In this document: in pieces, positions 16,920 to 26,176 of the stretch
How positions within the stretch are numbered: position 1 is the first letter of the stretch
Layout of the letters: every line of letters begins with the position of its first letter
DNA from: CAIMTB01 sp964608505
Lineage (GTDB): Bacteria; Verrucomicrobiota; Verrucomicrobiia; Limisphaerales; CAIMTB01
DNA length: 64,000 nucleotides
Direction of reading: 5' to 3'
NCBI GenBank assembly: GCA_964608505.1
Contig: CAZSOV010000004.1
Span: forward strand, 6,656 to 70,655
The notes under the pieces: generated by a model
The model's input: only the letters and a program-made list of their open reading frames with translations
Told to the model about the DNA's origin: nothing
The model's database searches: none
Position numbers and translations under genes: made by a program

Positions 16920-18112
16920 GAGTGGCCGCGGACTTGGACCCGGGGTTGGGGGCCGGCGGGGAATGGGAATCGCCGAGGTATGCGGTGCGTCAGGAGGATT
17001 CCGCGCACGGTCCGGAGTCGTTTCTCGAGATTTCGATGGGGCCCCAGCACCCTTCGACACACGGTGTCTTTCGGATGGATGTCGTGCTGGATGGGGAGAC
17101 GGTGGTGAAGCTGAAACCGGTGTTCGGCTACCTGCACCGCAATCATGAGAAAATCGCGGAGGGGACGAGTTACCTGGCGTCGATGCCGTACACGGACCGC
17201 CTGGATTATTTCTGCTCCCTGAGCAACAACTGGGCTTACGCGCTGACGGTGGAGAAGCTGGCGGGGTTGGCGGTGCCGGAGCGGGCGGAGTACCTGCGCG
17301 TCATCACGGCCGAACTGACGCGACTTCAGAATCACACCTGTCTGGCCGGGTTCCTGATGCAGGACATGGGGGCGAGCGGAACCCCGTTGATGTATGCCTT
17401 CCGCGAGCGGGAACGCATTCTCGATTTGTTCGAGGCGCTGACCGGGGCGCGGATGATGTGCAATTACATGCGGTTCGGGGGGTGCCGCTGCGATGTGCCG
17501 CCGGGTTGGCTGGCGGCCGCGGCGAAGGTGGTGGACGAGTATCCCCGGTTCCTCGACGAGTTCGAGAATCTGCTGACGGGCAACGAGATCGTCATGGCTC
17601 GAACGCAAGGGGTCGGGGTGCTCTCGCGGGAGCTGGCGATCAGCGCGGGGATCACGGGTCCCTGCCTGCGGGCCGCCGGTGTGGATTATGACCTCCGGAA
17701 GGTGGACGGATACGGGATCTATCCGCGTTTCGATTTCCGGGTTCCGCTGGGAGAGCATGGCGATACCTATGATCGGTACATGCTGCGGATTCTCGAGATG
17801 CGGGAATCGTTGGGCATCCTGAAGCAGGCCCTGGCCGGGATCCCGGAGGGACCGATCATCGATCCGAAGGCGAAGCTGCGGGGGTTTCGACCGAAGGCGG
17901 GGGAGGCCTACGGGAGGCTGGAGGCGCCGAAGGGCGAACTGGGGTTTTACCTGATCAGCGACGGGACCGCGAATCCGTATCGGTACCGGGTGCGTGCTCC
18001 GAGTTTGATCAATCTGACGGTGCTGGAGGACCTTTGCCTGGGACACAACGTCGCGGACACGGTGATCGTGCTGGGGAGCATCGACATCGTGTTGGGCGAA
18101 GTGGACCGCTGA
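16916..18112 (+). CDS. nuoD: Complex I subunit D (quinone-site, 49-kDa type)
   Basis: A 398-residue protein. It shows SMGPQHPSTHGVFR (the loop whose His lines the quinone site), KPVFGYLHRNHEKIAEG, YTDRLDYFCSLSNNWAY and the C-terminal DIVLGEVDR. All diagnostic stretches are in order and full length. A short extra N-terminal arm of about 35 residues precedes them. Start ATG 16916 overlaps the nuoC stop; nuoI follows six bases after the stop. Confidence 0.95.
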   Translation: MRVAADLDPGLGAGGEWESPRYAVRQEDSAHGPESFLEISMGPQHPSTHGVFRMDVVLDGETVVKLKPVFGYLHRNHEKIAEGTSYLASMPYTDRLDYFCSLSNNWAYALTVEKLAGLAVPERAEYLRVITAELTRLQNHTCLAGFLMQDMGASGTPLMYAFRERERILDLFEALTGARMMCNYMRFGGCRCDVPPGWLAAAAKVVDEYPRFLDEFENLLTGNEIVMARTQGVGVLSRELAISAGITGPCLRAAGVDYDLRKVDGYGIYPRFDFRVPLGEHGDTYDRYMLRILEMRESLGILKQALAGIPEGPIIDPKAKLRGFRPKAGEAYGRLEAPKGELGFYLISDGTANPYRYRVRAPSLINLTVLEDLCLGHNVADTVIVLGSIDIVLGEVDR

Positions 18113-18118
18113 ACTGCC

Positions 18119-18796
18119 ATGCTGGGAATCGGACTGCTCAAGGGACTGGCGGAGACCGGGCGCAACTTCGTGGGCTCGTACTTCGATGCGAACCGGCTGA
18201 CCACGGTGCAGTATCCGGAGCAGCGGGAGCCCGCAAAGGAGAACACGCGGCAGTTTCCGTTTCTGGTTTTCGACGGGACCGATCCGGAGACGGGATTGCG
18301 GTGCGTGGCCTGCCAGATCTGCGAGAAGGAATGCCCGCCGCAGTGCATCTACATCGAGAAGAGCAAGGAGAAGAAGCCGGACCATCTGGGGAAGCCTCAG
18401 TTCTTCCCGGCGACGTTCAACATCGACATCTCGGTCTGCATGAGTTGCCAGATTTGCGCGGAGGTATGCCCCTTCGACGCGATCAAGATGGATCAGGAGT
18501 TCGAACTCAGCACCGCGGATCGCTTCGGCGGCCTGTTGCTCACCAAGCAACGCCTGTGGAAGTCGAACGGGCATTTCCGGCAGCTTCACCCGACGGACGC
18601 GTCGGAGATCGATGCCCGGCGGGAGGAGGAACGGGTCAAGGCCGAGGCCAAGGCGCAGGCAGAGAAGGAGGCCAAGGCCAAGGCTGCCGTGGCCGTTGCG
18701 GGAAATCCGCCGGCAACCCCCGCCCCGGCGAGGGGCCCCGCGGCCGCGGCGGCTCCGGCCAAGGCGGCGGTACGTACGGAAGGGGCCGAGGGATGA
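18119..18796 (+). CDS. nuoI: Complex I subunit I, 2x[4Fe-4S] ferredoxin-type
   Basis: A 225-residue protein with two [4Fe-4S] motifs, CVACQICEKECPPQC and CMSCQICAEVCPFDA, which pass electrons towards N2. In this operon the usual NADH-module subunits E, F and G that would feed NuoI are absent. An unusual feature is the C-terminal tail of about 60 residues: a charged Lys/Glu/Ala stretch (EEERVKAEAKAQAEKEAKAK) followed by a Pro/Ala-rich end, not part of the ferredoxin fold. The tail could dock another protein. nuoI precedes nuoH here, the reverse of the Escherichia coli order. Confidence 0.93.
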   Translation: MLGIGLLKGLAETGRNFVGSYFDANRLTTVQYPEQREPAKENTRQFPFLVFDGTDPETGLRCVACQICEKECPPQCIYIEKSKEKKPDHLGKPQFFPATFNIDISVCMSCQICAEVCPFDAIKMDQEFELSTADRFGGLLLTKQRLWKSNGHFRQLHPTDASEIDARREEERVKAEAKAQAEKEAKAKAAVAVAGNPPATPAPARGPAAAAAPAKAAVRTEGAEG

Positions 18797-18966
18797 GCGG
18801 GGTGGCAGGCGGGGAAGATCACGGTGCGGCACCTGGCGGACGTCGACGACTCCCGCCCGGGGCGGGGCCGGGGTGTCATTTCGGTCGCAGCGGGCGGAAT
18901 ACCCCGAGAATGTGCTTCCCGCAGGGGCCGGGACCCATTGAAATCGCCGCTCCGTTGCGGGGCTGA
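18793..18966 (+). CDS. Possible 57-residue small protein between nuoI and nuoH
   Basis: An ATG overlapping the nuoI stop (ATGA) opens a 57-codon frame that ends 8 bp before nuoH. The product is Gly/Pro/Arg-rich, with two cysteines (GPGCHFG and PRMCFPQGPG) and no hydrophobic helix. The overlap and placement are what a coupled accessory gene would show, but the composition is close to that of a random frame in GC-rich DNA. I give it low weight; the stretch may simply be a 178-bp spacer. Confidence 0.2.
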   Translation: MSGVAGGEDHGAAPGGRRRLPPGAGPGCHFGRSGRNTPRMCFPQGPGPIEIAAPLRG

Positions 18967-18974
18967 CCGCGTGC

Positions 18975-20156
18975 ATGGCTGAAACCGTCGACCAAATCTT
19001 CGTGAACTTGTTGCGCTGGGGGGTGGGATTCCTCCCCGGACCGGTGCAGGCGCCGGCGGCCTTGGTGGCGTGTCTTGGCGCGATCCTTGCGACGTTTGGG
19101 GCCTTGTTCGGCCTGACCACGGTCGTCGAACGCAAGGCGATTGCCCGGATGCAGAATCGGCTGGGACCCAACCGCGTCGGGCCGTTCGGGTTCCTTCAGT
19201 TCGCGGCGGACGGGATCAAATCGTTGACGAAGGAGGACGTGGTGCCGCGGAACGCGGACCGGGTGGTGCATTTCCTGGCGCCGCTGGCGTTGTTGGTTCC
19301 CGTGGTGCTGACGTACCTGGTGCTCCCGTTCGGTCGGAACATGGTGGTGCTGAATCTGGATGCGGGATTGTTGTTCTTCTTCGCGGCCGGGGCCTCGACG
19401 GAACTCGCGGTGTTCATGGCGGGGTGGGCGAGCCGCAACAAGTACTCGCTGCTGGGGGCGACGCGGGCCATCGCGCAGATGCTCAGTTACGAGCTGCCGT
19501 TCATCCTCTCGACCATCGGGGTGATCATGGTGACCGGGTCCTTGTCGACCGTGCGGATCGTGGAGGCGCAGTCCGCGGGAGTCGGGGAGTGGTTGGCACG
19601 GTGGAACGTGTTTACGCCGTGGGGTCTGATGGCGTTCCTGCTGTTCCTGATCGCCGCCTTCGCCGAATCGAACCGGTCGCCGTTCGATTTGCCGGAGGGG
19701 GAGTCCGAAATCGTCGCGGGGTATTTCATCGAGTATTCGGGCTTCAAGTTCGCGCTCTTCTTCATGGCCGAGTATCTGGGCATGTTCTCGAGCAGCGCGA
19801 TGGCGGTGACGCTGTTTCTCGGCGGGTGGACAGCGCCGGTGAGTTTTCTGGGCTGGGTGCCGTCGTGGCTTTGGTTCTTCGGCAAACTGCTGGCGTTGAT
19901 GGCCCTGTTCATCTGGGTGCGCGGAACAACTCCGCGCCTGCGGATGGACCAGCTGATGGATTTCGCGTGGAAATTCATGCTCCCCTTGTCGCTGCTGATC
20001 CTGCCGGTGGTGGTGATCTGGGGGCGCGTCGGGGGTGGCCTTCTGGGCTGGATCCTCGGGGGGCCGATCCTCGTGCTGGCCTACGTGCTGCTGGGACGCT
20101 CGCTCAAGGGGCGGCGCCAGATGCGTCCGCGGGTGTACCGCTATGCGACGGGCTAA
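18975..20156 (+). CDS. nuoH: Complex I subunit H (quinone-channel membrane subunit)
   Basis: A 393-residue, roughly eight-helix protein that connects the peripheral arm to the pumping arm. It shows RMQNRLGPNRVGPFG in the first cytoplasmic loop, ELAVFMAGWASRNKYSLLG, and the acidic loop AESNRSPFDLPEGESEIVAG, the longest invariant stretch of NuoH. The length is somewhat above the usual 325-350 because of extra residues at both ends. nuoJ starts 15 bp downstream. Confidence 0.95.
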   Translation: MAETVDQIFVNLLRWGVGFLPGPVQAPAALVACLGAILATFGALFGLTTVVERKAIARMQNRLGPNRVGPFGFLQFAADGIKSLTKEDVVPRNADRVVHFLAPLALLVPVVLTYLVLPFGRNMVVLNLDAGLLFFFAAGASTELAVFMAGWASRNKYSLLGATRAIAQMLSYELPFILSTIGVIMVTGSLSTVRIVEAQSAGVGEWLARWNVFTPWGLMAFLLFLIAAFAESNRSPFDLPEGESEIVAGYFIEYSGFKFALFFMAEYLGMFSSSAMAVTLFLGGWTAPVSFLGWVPSWLWFFGKLLALMALFIWVRGTTPRLRMDQLMDFAWKFMLPLSLLILPVVVIWGRVGGGLLGWILGGPILVLAYVLLGRSLKGRRQMRPRVYRYATG

Positions 20157-20171
20157 AGCGAAAGGCAACGC

Positions 20172-20702
20172 GTGAACCCGTTTTTCTATCTGCTCGCGAT
20201 TCTGACCCTGGGGGGCGCCGTGGCGGCGATGACGCTGCGGAACGCGGTGCATAGCGCATTGTCCCTCGTGGTGACGTTCGTCGGGCTCGCGGGCGTGTAC
20301 CTGGCCCTGGGCGCGCAGTTCCTCGGCTTGGTCCAGGTGATGGTCTATGTCGGGGCCGTGGCCATCCTGCTGGTCTTCGTGCTGCTCCTGACGCGGAGCG
20401 GCGATGGCGAACCCCGGGAAGGCGGACGGGAAGGATGGACATGGGGGCTGACGACGGCGGGCGGGGTGGTGTTCCTGCTTTTGGGAGCCCTGCTGACCGG
20501 GCCGGGGCTGGGTAAACGCGAGGAACCGCCCGCACCGCCGGCCGTGAAGGAACTGGGGGAGGCCTTGATGACGGACTACGTCCTGCCGTTGCAGGTGGTG
20601 GGCGTGCTGCTGACGGTGGCCATGATCGGTGCGGCCGTGCTGGCGCTGCCCCGGGATTCGTCGGGTGCCGAAGGGGCGGGAGAAGGAGGGGGCCGACGAT
20701 GA
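20172..20702 (+). CDS. nuoJ: Complex I subunit J
   Basis: A 176-residue membrane protein with five hydrophobic segments. It shows the family's AVHSALSLVVTFVGLAGVYL and the glycine-rich QVMVYVGAVAILLVFVLLLT, which forms the pi-bulge helix at the heart of complex I coupling. The start is GTG 20172. It overlaps nuoK as ATGA. Confidence 0.92.
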   Translation: MNPFFYLLAILTLGGAVAAMTLRNAVHSALSLVVTFVGLAGVYLALGAQFLGLVQVMVYVGAVAILLVFVLLLTRSGDGEPREGGREGWTWGLTTAGGVVFLLLGALLTGPGLGKREEPPAPPAVKELGEALMTDYVLPLQVVGVLLTVAMIGAAVLALPRDSSGAEGAGEGGGRR

Positions 20703-21010
20703 ACCCGCTGGTGGCGCATCTCATGCTGGCGGTGTTGCTCTTCGGAACCGGTCTCGCCGGGGCGCTTTCCCGACGCAACGCGATTCTGACGCTGATCGGC
20801 ATCGAGCTGATGCTCAACGCGGGGAACCTGAGCTTCCTGAGTTTCTGGAGGTACGGCCCGAAGCCGGACGTGAACACGGGTTTGATGTTCGCCCTCTTCT
20901 CGATTGCGATCGCGGCGGCCGAGGCGGCGGTGGGACTGGCGTTGATCATCGCGCTGTACCGCCATCGGCGAACCACCTCGCTGCGGGCGGCGGAAGTCCT
21001 GAAGGGCTGA
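20699..21010 (+). CDS. nuoK: Complex I subunit K
   Basis: A 103-residue, three-helix subunit. It shows the conserved LIGIELMLNAGNLSF with the membrane-buried glutamate of helix 2, and a second acidic position in AIAAAEAAVGLALI of helix 3. These glutamates are part of the central proton axis in the family. The gene overlaps nuoJ and is followed by nuoL after 5 bp. Confidence 0.95.
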   Translation: MNPLVAHLMLAVLLFGTGLAGALSRRNAILTLIGIELMLNAGNLSFLSFWRYGPKPDVNTGLMFALFSIAIAAAEAAVGLALIIALYRHRRTTSLRAAEVLKG

Positions 21011-21015
21011 ATCCC

Positions 21016-23118
21016 ATGGCTACCCTGGCGCGCATGCTGTGGTTGATTCCGCTGTTTCCGCTGGCGGCGGCAGGGGTGATCGCGTTGCTGCCGAGGTCGG
21101 CGAAGCGGGCGGCCATGGGGCTCGGGATCGGGGCCATGGGGCTGGCGCTCGCGGGATCGGTGGCGGCCCTGGCGGCGACGGTGCTGGCGTCCGGGACGGG
21201 GGTGGCGCGGGTGGCCCTGAACTTCGACTGGTTCCGCCTCGGTACGGGCGCGGTGCGGTTGGGCGTGGTGCTGGACCCGATGTCGTCCGCCATGCTCCTG
21301 ATGGTGAGTTTCGTGGGGTTGCTGATTTTCGTTTTCAGCACGGGCTACATGGCATCGGACGAGAACGTGACCCGGTTCTTCTGTTTCCTGTCGTTGTTCG
21401 CGGCGGCGATGCTGGGATTGGTGATGTCGAACAGCCTGCTGCTGTTTTTCGGCTGCTGGGAGGTGATGGGGCTGGCGTCGTACCTGCTCATCGGATTCTG
21501 GTTTCACAAGCCCTCGGCCGCGGCGGCCGCGAAGAAGGCGTTCGTGGTGACGCGGATCGGGGACGTGGGCCTCTTCCTGGGGCTCGTGTGGCTCTACGGG
21601 GAGACGGGCACTTCGCTGTTCTACGCCGAGGGGGCCGGCTGCCTGGAGCAGGCCGCCTTGGCCCGGCTGACCTCGACCGTCGTGACGGGCACGCTGACGG
21701 CGGCGACGGCAATCGGGTTGCTGTTGTTCGTCGGGGCGGTCGGCAAGTCCGGGCAATTGCCGCTGCATGTGTGGCTCCCGGACGCGATGGAGGGGCCCAC
21801 CCCGGTCAGCGCGCTGATCCACGCGGCCACCATGGTGGCCGCAGGCGTGTTTCTGGTGGCCCGCGTGTTTCCGATCATGGCCGGTGGTCTCGACGTGCCG
21901 GTGGCGGCGGGCGGGAGCATGGCCTTGAACGTGGTGACCGTGGTCGGATCGTTGACGGCGGTCTTCGCGGCGCTCATCGCGGTGGCGCAGACGGACATCA
22001 AGCGGATCCTGGCGTATTCGACGGTCTCGCAGCTGGGGTACATGTTCCTCGGGTTGGGAACGGGCGGGGTCGCGGTGGGAATGTTCCACCTCATTACGCA
22101 CGCGTTCTTCAAGGCGCTTCTGTTCCTGGGATCGGGCTCGGTGATCCATGGGTGCCATCACGAGCAGGACATCCGGCGAATGGGCGGTCTGCGGAAGCGG
22201 ATGCCCGTGACCTTCGCCACGTACGCCATCGGCATGATGGCCCTGTCCGGGGTTCCGTTGGTGTTTTCCGGATTCTGGAGCAAGGACGAGATCCTGCACA
22301 CGGCCTGGCTGTGGCAGCCGAGTCGATGGCCCTTCGCGCTGGGTTTGGGTGGGGCCTTTCTGACGGCGTTCTACATGACGCGCCAGATGTTCGAGGTCTT
22401 CGCCGGTGCGTATCGAGGCGACGACGGGGCGGCGGACGGGCACGGAGCCGACCACGGGCATGGGCACGGACACGAGGGTGGGCCTGGCGTACAGGAGAGT
22501 CCGCGGGTGATGACGGTTCCCTTGACCTTGCTGGCCGTGGCCGCCGTGAGTCTGGGAGTGATCGGGACGCCTGCCTGGCCGTGGTTCGAGGGTTTTCTGA
22601 ACGGACACGCGGCCCACTGGGACACGGGGCGGTTGGTGCACGCCCTGCCGCTGATGGGTCTGTCGACCGTGGTGGTCGGCCTGGGTATCGGCGCGGGTTG
22701 GAGGTTGTACGGGCGCCGGACGCGGGAGAGCGCCGGCGCGCCGGACGTGCTCGAGGCGCGGATCCCGGCGGTGTACCGGTTGCTGGGGCGCCGGCTGCTG
22801 GTGGATGAACTCTACGAGTATACCGTGGTGATGGGCCACCGCTGGGGTTCGGCGCTGATGCGTTGGATCGACGAGTGGATCATCGCCGGTTTGGTGCTGG
22901 CGGTGGGCGGCATCGCCAACGGCCTGGCATGGGTCTCGCGCTGGGTGGACGAGTTCTTCGTCAATGCCGGCTTCGACGCCGGATGCGAGACGGCGCGGTG
23001 GCTGGGGCGCGGATTCTCGCGTGTCCAGAACGGCAACGTGCAGCGGTACTTGGGCTGGATGGGGCTGGGCGCGGTCGTGCTCGGCGGGGTCCTGATCTGG
23101 GGGATTCGTCCAGGATGA
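21016..23118 (+). CDS. nuoL: Complex I subunit L (distal antiporter-like pump)
   Basis: A 700-residue protein, longer than the roughly 610 typical of E. coli-type NuoL. The pump residues are intact: E149 in FGCWEVMG and K244 in AVGKSGQLPLHVWLPD, followed by EGPTPVSALIHAATMV. Extra length lies in a His-rich loop near residues 474-492 (DGHGADHGHGHGHEGG) and in the long C-terminal region with HL-type amphipathic character before the last helix. A longer lateral helix would be needed if NuoL has to span an additional antiporter subunit, which this operon encodes. It overlaps nuoM as ATGA. Confidence 0.94.
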   Translation: MATLARMLWLIPLFPLAAAGVIALLPRSAKRAAMGLGIGAMGLALAGSVAALAATVLASGTGVARVALNFDWFRLGTGAVRLGVVLDPMSSAMLLMVSFVGLLIFVFSTGYMASDENVTRFFCFLSLFAAAMLGLVMSNSLLLFFGCWEVMGLASYLLIGFWFHKPSAAAAAKKAFVVTRIGDVGLFLGLVWLYGETGTSLFYAEGAGCLEQAALARLTSTVVTGTLTAATAIGLLLFVGAVGKSGQLPLHVWLPDAMEGPTPVSALIHAATMVAAGVFLVARVFPIMAGGLDVPVAAGGSMALNVVTVVGSLTAVFAALIAVAQTDIKRILAYSTVSQLGYMFLGLGTGGVAVGMFHLITHAFFKALLFLGSGSVIHGCHHEQDIRRMGGLRKRMPVTFATYAIGMMALSGVPLVFSGFWSKDEILHTAWLWQPSRWPFALGLGGAFLTAFYMTRQMFEVFAGAYRGDDGAADGHGADHGHGHGHEGGPGVQESPRVMTVPLTLLAVAAVSLGVIGTPAWPWFEGFLNGHAAHWDTGRLVHALPLMGLSTVVVGLGIGAGWRLYGRRTRESAGAPDVLEARIPAVYRLLGRRLLVDELYEYTVVMGHRWGSALMRWIDEWIIAGLVLAVGGIANGLAWVSRWVDEFFVNAGFDAGCETARWLGRGFSRVQNGNVQRYLGWMGLGAVVLGGVLIWGIRPG

Positions 23119-24671
23119 ACACGCCCTGGCTGACCCTCCTGACCGCCGCACCCCTGCTGGGCGGCCTGCTCGTCGCGTGGCTGCCGCGGTCGTGGGCGGG
23201 GCGCGCCCGGCCTTTGTGTCTGGCTTGGCAGGGGGCGGTGGCGGTGCTGGCGCTGTGGATCGCGGGTGGGTTCGACGGCGCCACGGGACAGCTGCAATTC
23301 GTGGAACGCCGGTCGTGGGTACCGGCGCTGGGAGCGGAGTATTTCCTGGGATTGGACGGGCTGGGGTTGGTTTCGGTGCTGCTGACGGCACTGGTGCCCT
23401 GGTGGAGCACGTGGGTTTCGGAGCGGGTCGCGGCGGGGCGGGAGCGGTTGTATCACGCGTTGGTTCTGTTTCTGCAGGCCGGCCTGTTCGGGACCTTCAC
23501 GGCCCTCAATTTCTTCCATTGGTTCCTGTTCTGGGAGCTGGGTCTGGTGCCGGCGTATCTGCTGGTGCGGTTTTTCGGCGGCGCCGGGGCAGGGGCGGCT
23601 TCGTTCCGGTTCTTCGTGTACACCATGGTCGGCAGCGTGGCGCTGCTGCTCGGGTTCCTGGCGCTGCGGGCCGTGGGTGGCAGTTTCGATTTTGTGCAAC
23701 TGACGGAGTTCGGCCAGTCGGGGCGTCTGGCGTCGGCGTTGGGGGAGAAGCTGCCGTGGGCGGGGGTATTCGCGTCGGGAGAAGCCCTGGCCGTGGCGGT
23801 GTTTCTGGGCGTGTTGCTGGGCTTCGCGGTGAAGATGCCGTTGTGGCCGTTCCACACGTGGTTGCCCGAGACCTACGCGGCGGCGCCGTCGCCGGTCACG
23901 ATGATGCTGACCGGGGTGATGTCGAAGATGGGGGTCTACGGGATGTTGCGGATCGCGTTGCCGATCTTCCCGGACCAGTTCCGGGCGTGCCAGGGGGTGC
24001 TGGTGGCGCTGGCGCTCGCAACGGTGGTGCTGCCGACGTTGTCGGCCTTCGCGCAGACCGACGTGAAACGGGTGCTGGCGTATTCGTCGATCAACCACCT
24101 GGGCTACTGCGCGCTGGCCTTGTTCGTCCTGGCTCCGGGGGCGACGGGAGCCGCCTGGGTGGAGGGGGTCGGGGTGCCGGCCCTGAACGGGGTGATGCTG
24201 CAGATGCTGAACCACGGCATCACGGCGGCGGCGTTGTTCGCGGCGATCGAGATGCTGGAGCGACGGGGCGCCGCGGTGCGGACGCTCGGACAGGTCGGCG
24301 GGTTGCGGCGGGTGGCCCCGGTGCTCTGCGGGTTGATGGGGATCAGCGTCTTCTCCTCGATCGGGTTGCCGGGGCTCAACGGGTTCGTGGGCGAGTTCCT
24401 GATCTTCCGGGGCGTGTTCGCGGCCCAGCCCTGGGTGGCCGCGCTGGCCTCGGTGGGACTGCTGACGACGGCCATCTTCCTGTTGACCCTGATGCAGAAG
24501 GTTTTTCACGGGCCGCCGGAACTGCCGGAGGGTGGTTTCGCCGATCTTGGCACGCGCGAGCGATGGCAGTTGGCCGTGCCGGTGGCGGTGATGTTGGTGC
24601 TGGGCGTGTACCCGGATTTGATCCTGCGGCTGACGAACGGAACGGCGTTGAAACTGGCGGGAGGACACTGA
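23115..24671 (+). CDS. nuoM: Complex I subunit M (first copy)
   Basis: A 518-residue antiporter-like subunit with about 14 helices. It keeps the key pump residues: E141 in FWELGLVPAYL, K240 in FAVKMPLWPFHTWLPE and the lysine of GVMSKMGVYG. IGLPGLNGFVGEF marks the C-terminal half. It overlaps nuoL at its start and is followed after 3 bp by a second NuoM-type gene. By family it translocates one proton per cycle. Confidence 0.93.
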   Translation: MNTPWLTLLTAAPLLGGLLVAWLPRSWAGRARPLCLAWQGAVAVLALWIAGGFDGATGQLQFVERRSWVPALGAEYFLGLDGLGLVSVLLTALVPWWSTWVSERVAAGRERLYHALVLFLQAGLFGTFTALNFFHWFLFWELGLVPAYLLVRFFGGAGAGAASFRFFVYTMVGSVALLLGFLALRAVGGSFDFVQLTEFGQSGRLASALGEKLPWAGVFASGEALAVAVFLGVLLGFAVKMPLWPFHTWLPETYAAAPSPVTMMLTGVMSKMGVYGMLRIALPIFPDQFRACQGVLVALALATVVLPTLSAFAQTDVKRVLAYSSINHLGYCALALFVLAPGATGAAWVEGVGVPALNGVMLQMLNHGITAAALFAAIEMLERRGAAVRTLGQVGGLRRVAPVLCGLMGISVFSSIGLPGLNGFVGEFLIFRGVFAAQPWVAALASVGLLTTAIFLLTLMQKVFHGPPELPEGGFADLGTRERWQLAVPVAVMLVLGVYPDLILRLTNGTALKLAGGH

Positions 24672-24674
24672 TCC

Positions 24675-26174
24675 ATGCTCCTGGCATCGACCATCCTGAT
24701 CACATTCGCCGGGGTGCTGGGGGCCTACCTGGCCGGACCCGCGCGGGTGGGGTTGGTGCGGGCCGTCGCGTTGGGAAGCGCGCTGGCGGGCCTGGCGGCG
24801 GGCGTGGCCGGGGCGATCGGGTTCGGCGCGGGCGGCGAGGTGGTCACGTTGCTGCGGCTGCCGTGGGTCCCGTCGTTGGGGATCGAGTTCCACCTGGCGG
24901 CGGACGGGGTGAGCGTGGTGCTGGTGCTCCTGACGGGGGTGGCGGCGGTCGCCGGGGTGTTGTTCTCGTGGAACATCGAGGAGCGGGTGAACGAGTTTTT
25001 CGCGTTGTACCTGCTGCTCATCGCGGGGGTGTACGGCGTCTTCCTGAGTTTCGATCTGTTCCAGTTCTTCGCATTCTACGAACTGGCCATCGTGCCGAAG
25101 TATTTTCTGATCGCGATCTGGGGATCGACGCGGCGCGATTACGGGGCGATGAAGTTGGCGCTGTACTCGTTCATCGGCAGCGCGGGGGTGCTGGTGGGGT
25201 TGCTGGCCTTGTACGCGGTCGCCGGGTTGGGGTCGTTCGACATGCTGCGGCTCGCGGGAACCTCGTTGCCGGCGGGTTTTCAGGCATGGGCCTTCCCCCT
25301 CGTGTTTCTCGGCTTCGCGGTGCTGGCGGGCCTCTGGCCGTTCCACACGTGGGCGCCGACCGGCCACGTGGCGGCGCCAACGGCCGCGTCGATGCTGCTG
25401 GCGGGCGTGGTGATGAAGCTGGGGGCGTACGGCGCGCTGCGCGTGGCGATGGGGTTGATGCCGGAAGGGGCGAGGTCGTGGGGACCGGCGTTTGCGACGC
25501 TGGCGGTCGTGGGGATCGTGTACGCGGCGCTGGTGGCGCTGGTGCAGCAGGATTTCAAGTTCGTGATCGGGTACTCGAGCGTGAGCCACATGGGGTTCGT
25601 GCTGCTGGGATTGGCGGCGGCCACGCCGCGCGGGGTGGCCGGTGCCGTGTTGCAGATGTTCTCGCACGGGGTCATCGCGGGGCTGCTGTTCGGCGTGGTC
25701 GGACGGATGGTGTACGAGCGGACGCACACGCGGGAATTGTCGTTGTTGGAGGGGCTGGGGCTGGCGCGGGCGCTGCCGTTCGCGGGGGTCACGTTCACGC
25801 TGGCGGCGGTGGCCTCGATGGGCCTGCCCGGATTCAGCGGGTTCGTGGCGGAACTGCAGGTGTTGATGGGGGTCTGGCAGGTCTACCCGGCGGCGGCCCT
25901 GGCCGCGGGCGCGGGCGTGGTGCTCGCGGTGGCGTTCACCCTGCGGGTGCTGCAAAAGGCGTTTCTGGGAGAGGCGACAACCGGGGCGCGCCCGCTCGCG
26001 GAGACCGGAGCACCGCTGGAACCCATCACGGGGATGGAAAAGGCCGGTGCGCTGCTGTTGCTGGGAGTGAGCCTGGCGGTGGGGTTGTATCCCAGGCTGC
26101 TGATGGACTGGATCGACGCGGGGTTGGGTTCGGCGGCCTTCGCCGGCCTCCGACGGACGATGGGCTGGCCGTGA
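24675..26174 (+). CDS. nuoM2: Second NuoM paralogue, lacking the TM7 lysine
   Basis: A 499-residue antiporter-like subunit clearly related to the preceding gene. E136 in FYELAIVPKYFLIAIWG and K248 in VVMKLGAYG are present, and GLPGFSGFVAELQ is intact. At the position of the conserved TM7 lysine the sequence reads FAVLAGLWPFHTW, against FAVKMPLWPFHTW in the first copy, so Lys is replaced by L217. In E. coli NuoL and NuoM that lysine is essential for proton transfer. This copy may therefore use a different path, or be a structural or modulatory subunit. Operons with two NuoM copies are known from comparative work on complex I variants. Confidence 0.92.
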   Translation: MLLASTILITFAGVLGAYLAGPARVGLVRAVALGSALAGLAAGVAGAIGFGAGGEVVTLLRLPWVPSLGIEFHLAADGVSVVLVLLTGVAAVAGVLFSWNIEERVNEFFALYLLLIAGVYGVFLSFDLFQFFAFYELAIVPKYFLIAIWGSTRRDYGAMKLALYSFIGSAGVLVGLLALYAVAGLGSFDMLRLAGTSLPAGFQAWAFPLVFLGFAVLAGLWPFHTWAPTGHVAAPTAASMLLAGVVMKLGAYGALRVAMGLMPEGARSWGPAFATLAVVGIVYAALVALVQQDFKFVIGYSSVSHMGFVLLGLAAATPRGVAGAVLQMFSHGVIAGLLFGVVGRMVYERTHTRELSLLEGLGLARALPFAGVTFTLAAVASMGLPGFSGFVAELQVLMGVWQVYPAAALAAGAGVVLAVAFTLRVLQKAFLGEATTGARPLAETGAPLEPITGMEKAGALLLLGVSLAVGLYPRLLMDWIDAGLGSAAFAGLRRTMGWP

Positions 26175-26176
26175 CC

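Noticed and set aside
20104..23391. Long open frame (over 1000 codons) on the minus strand across nuoJ, nuoK and nuoL
   Set aside because: It is a shadow of GC-rich coding DNA: the plus strand carries conserved Nuo proteins throughout, and the translation is Arg/His/Pro/Gln-rich without domains.
22812..25955. Minus-strand open frame opposite nuoL and nuoM
   Set aside because: Composition is extreme (Gln/Arg/His) and it lies opposite unmistakable NuoL and NuoM sequence.
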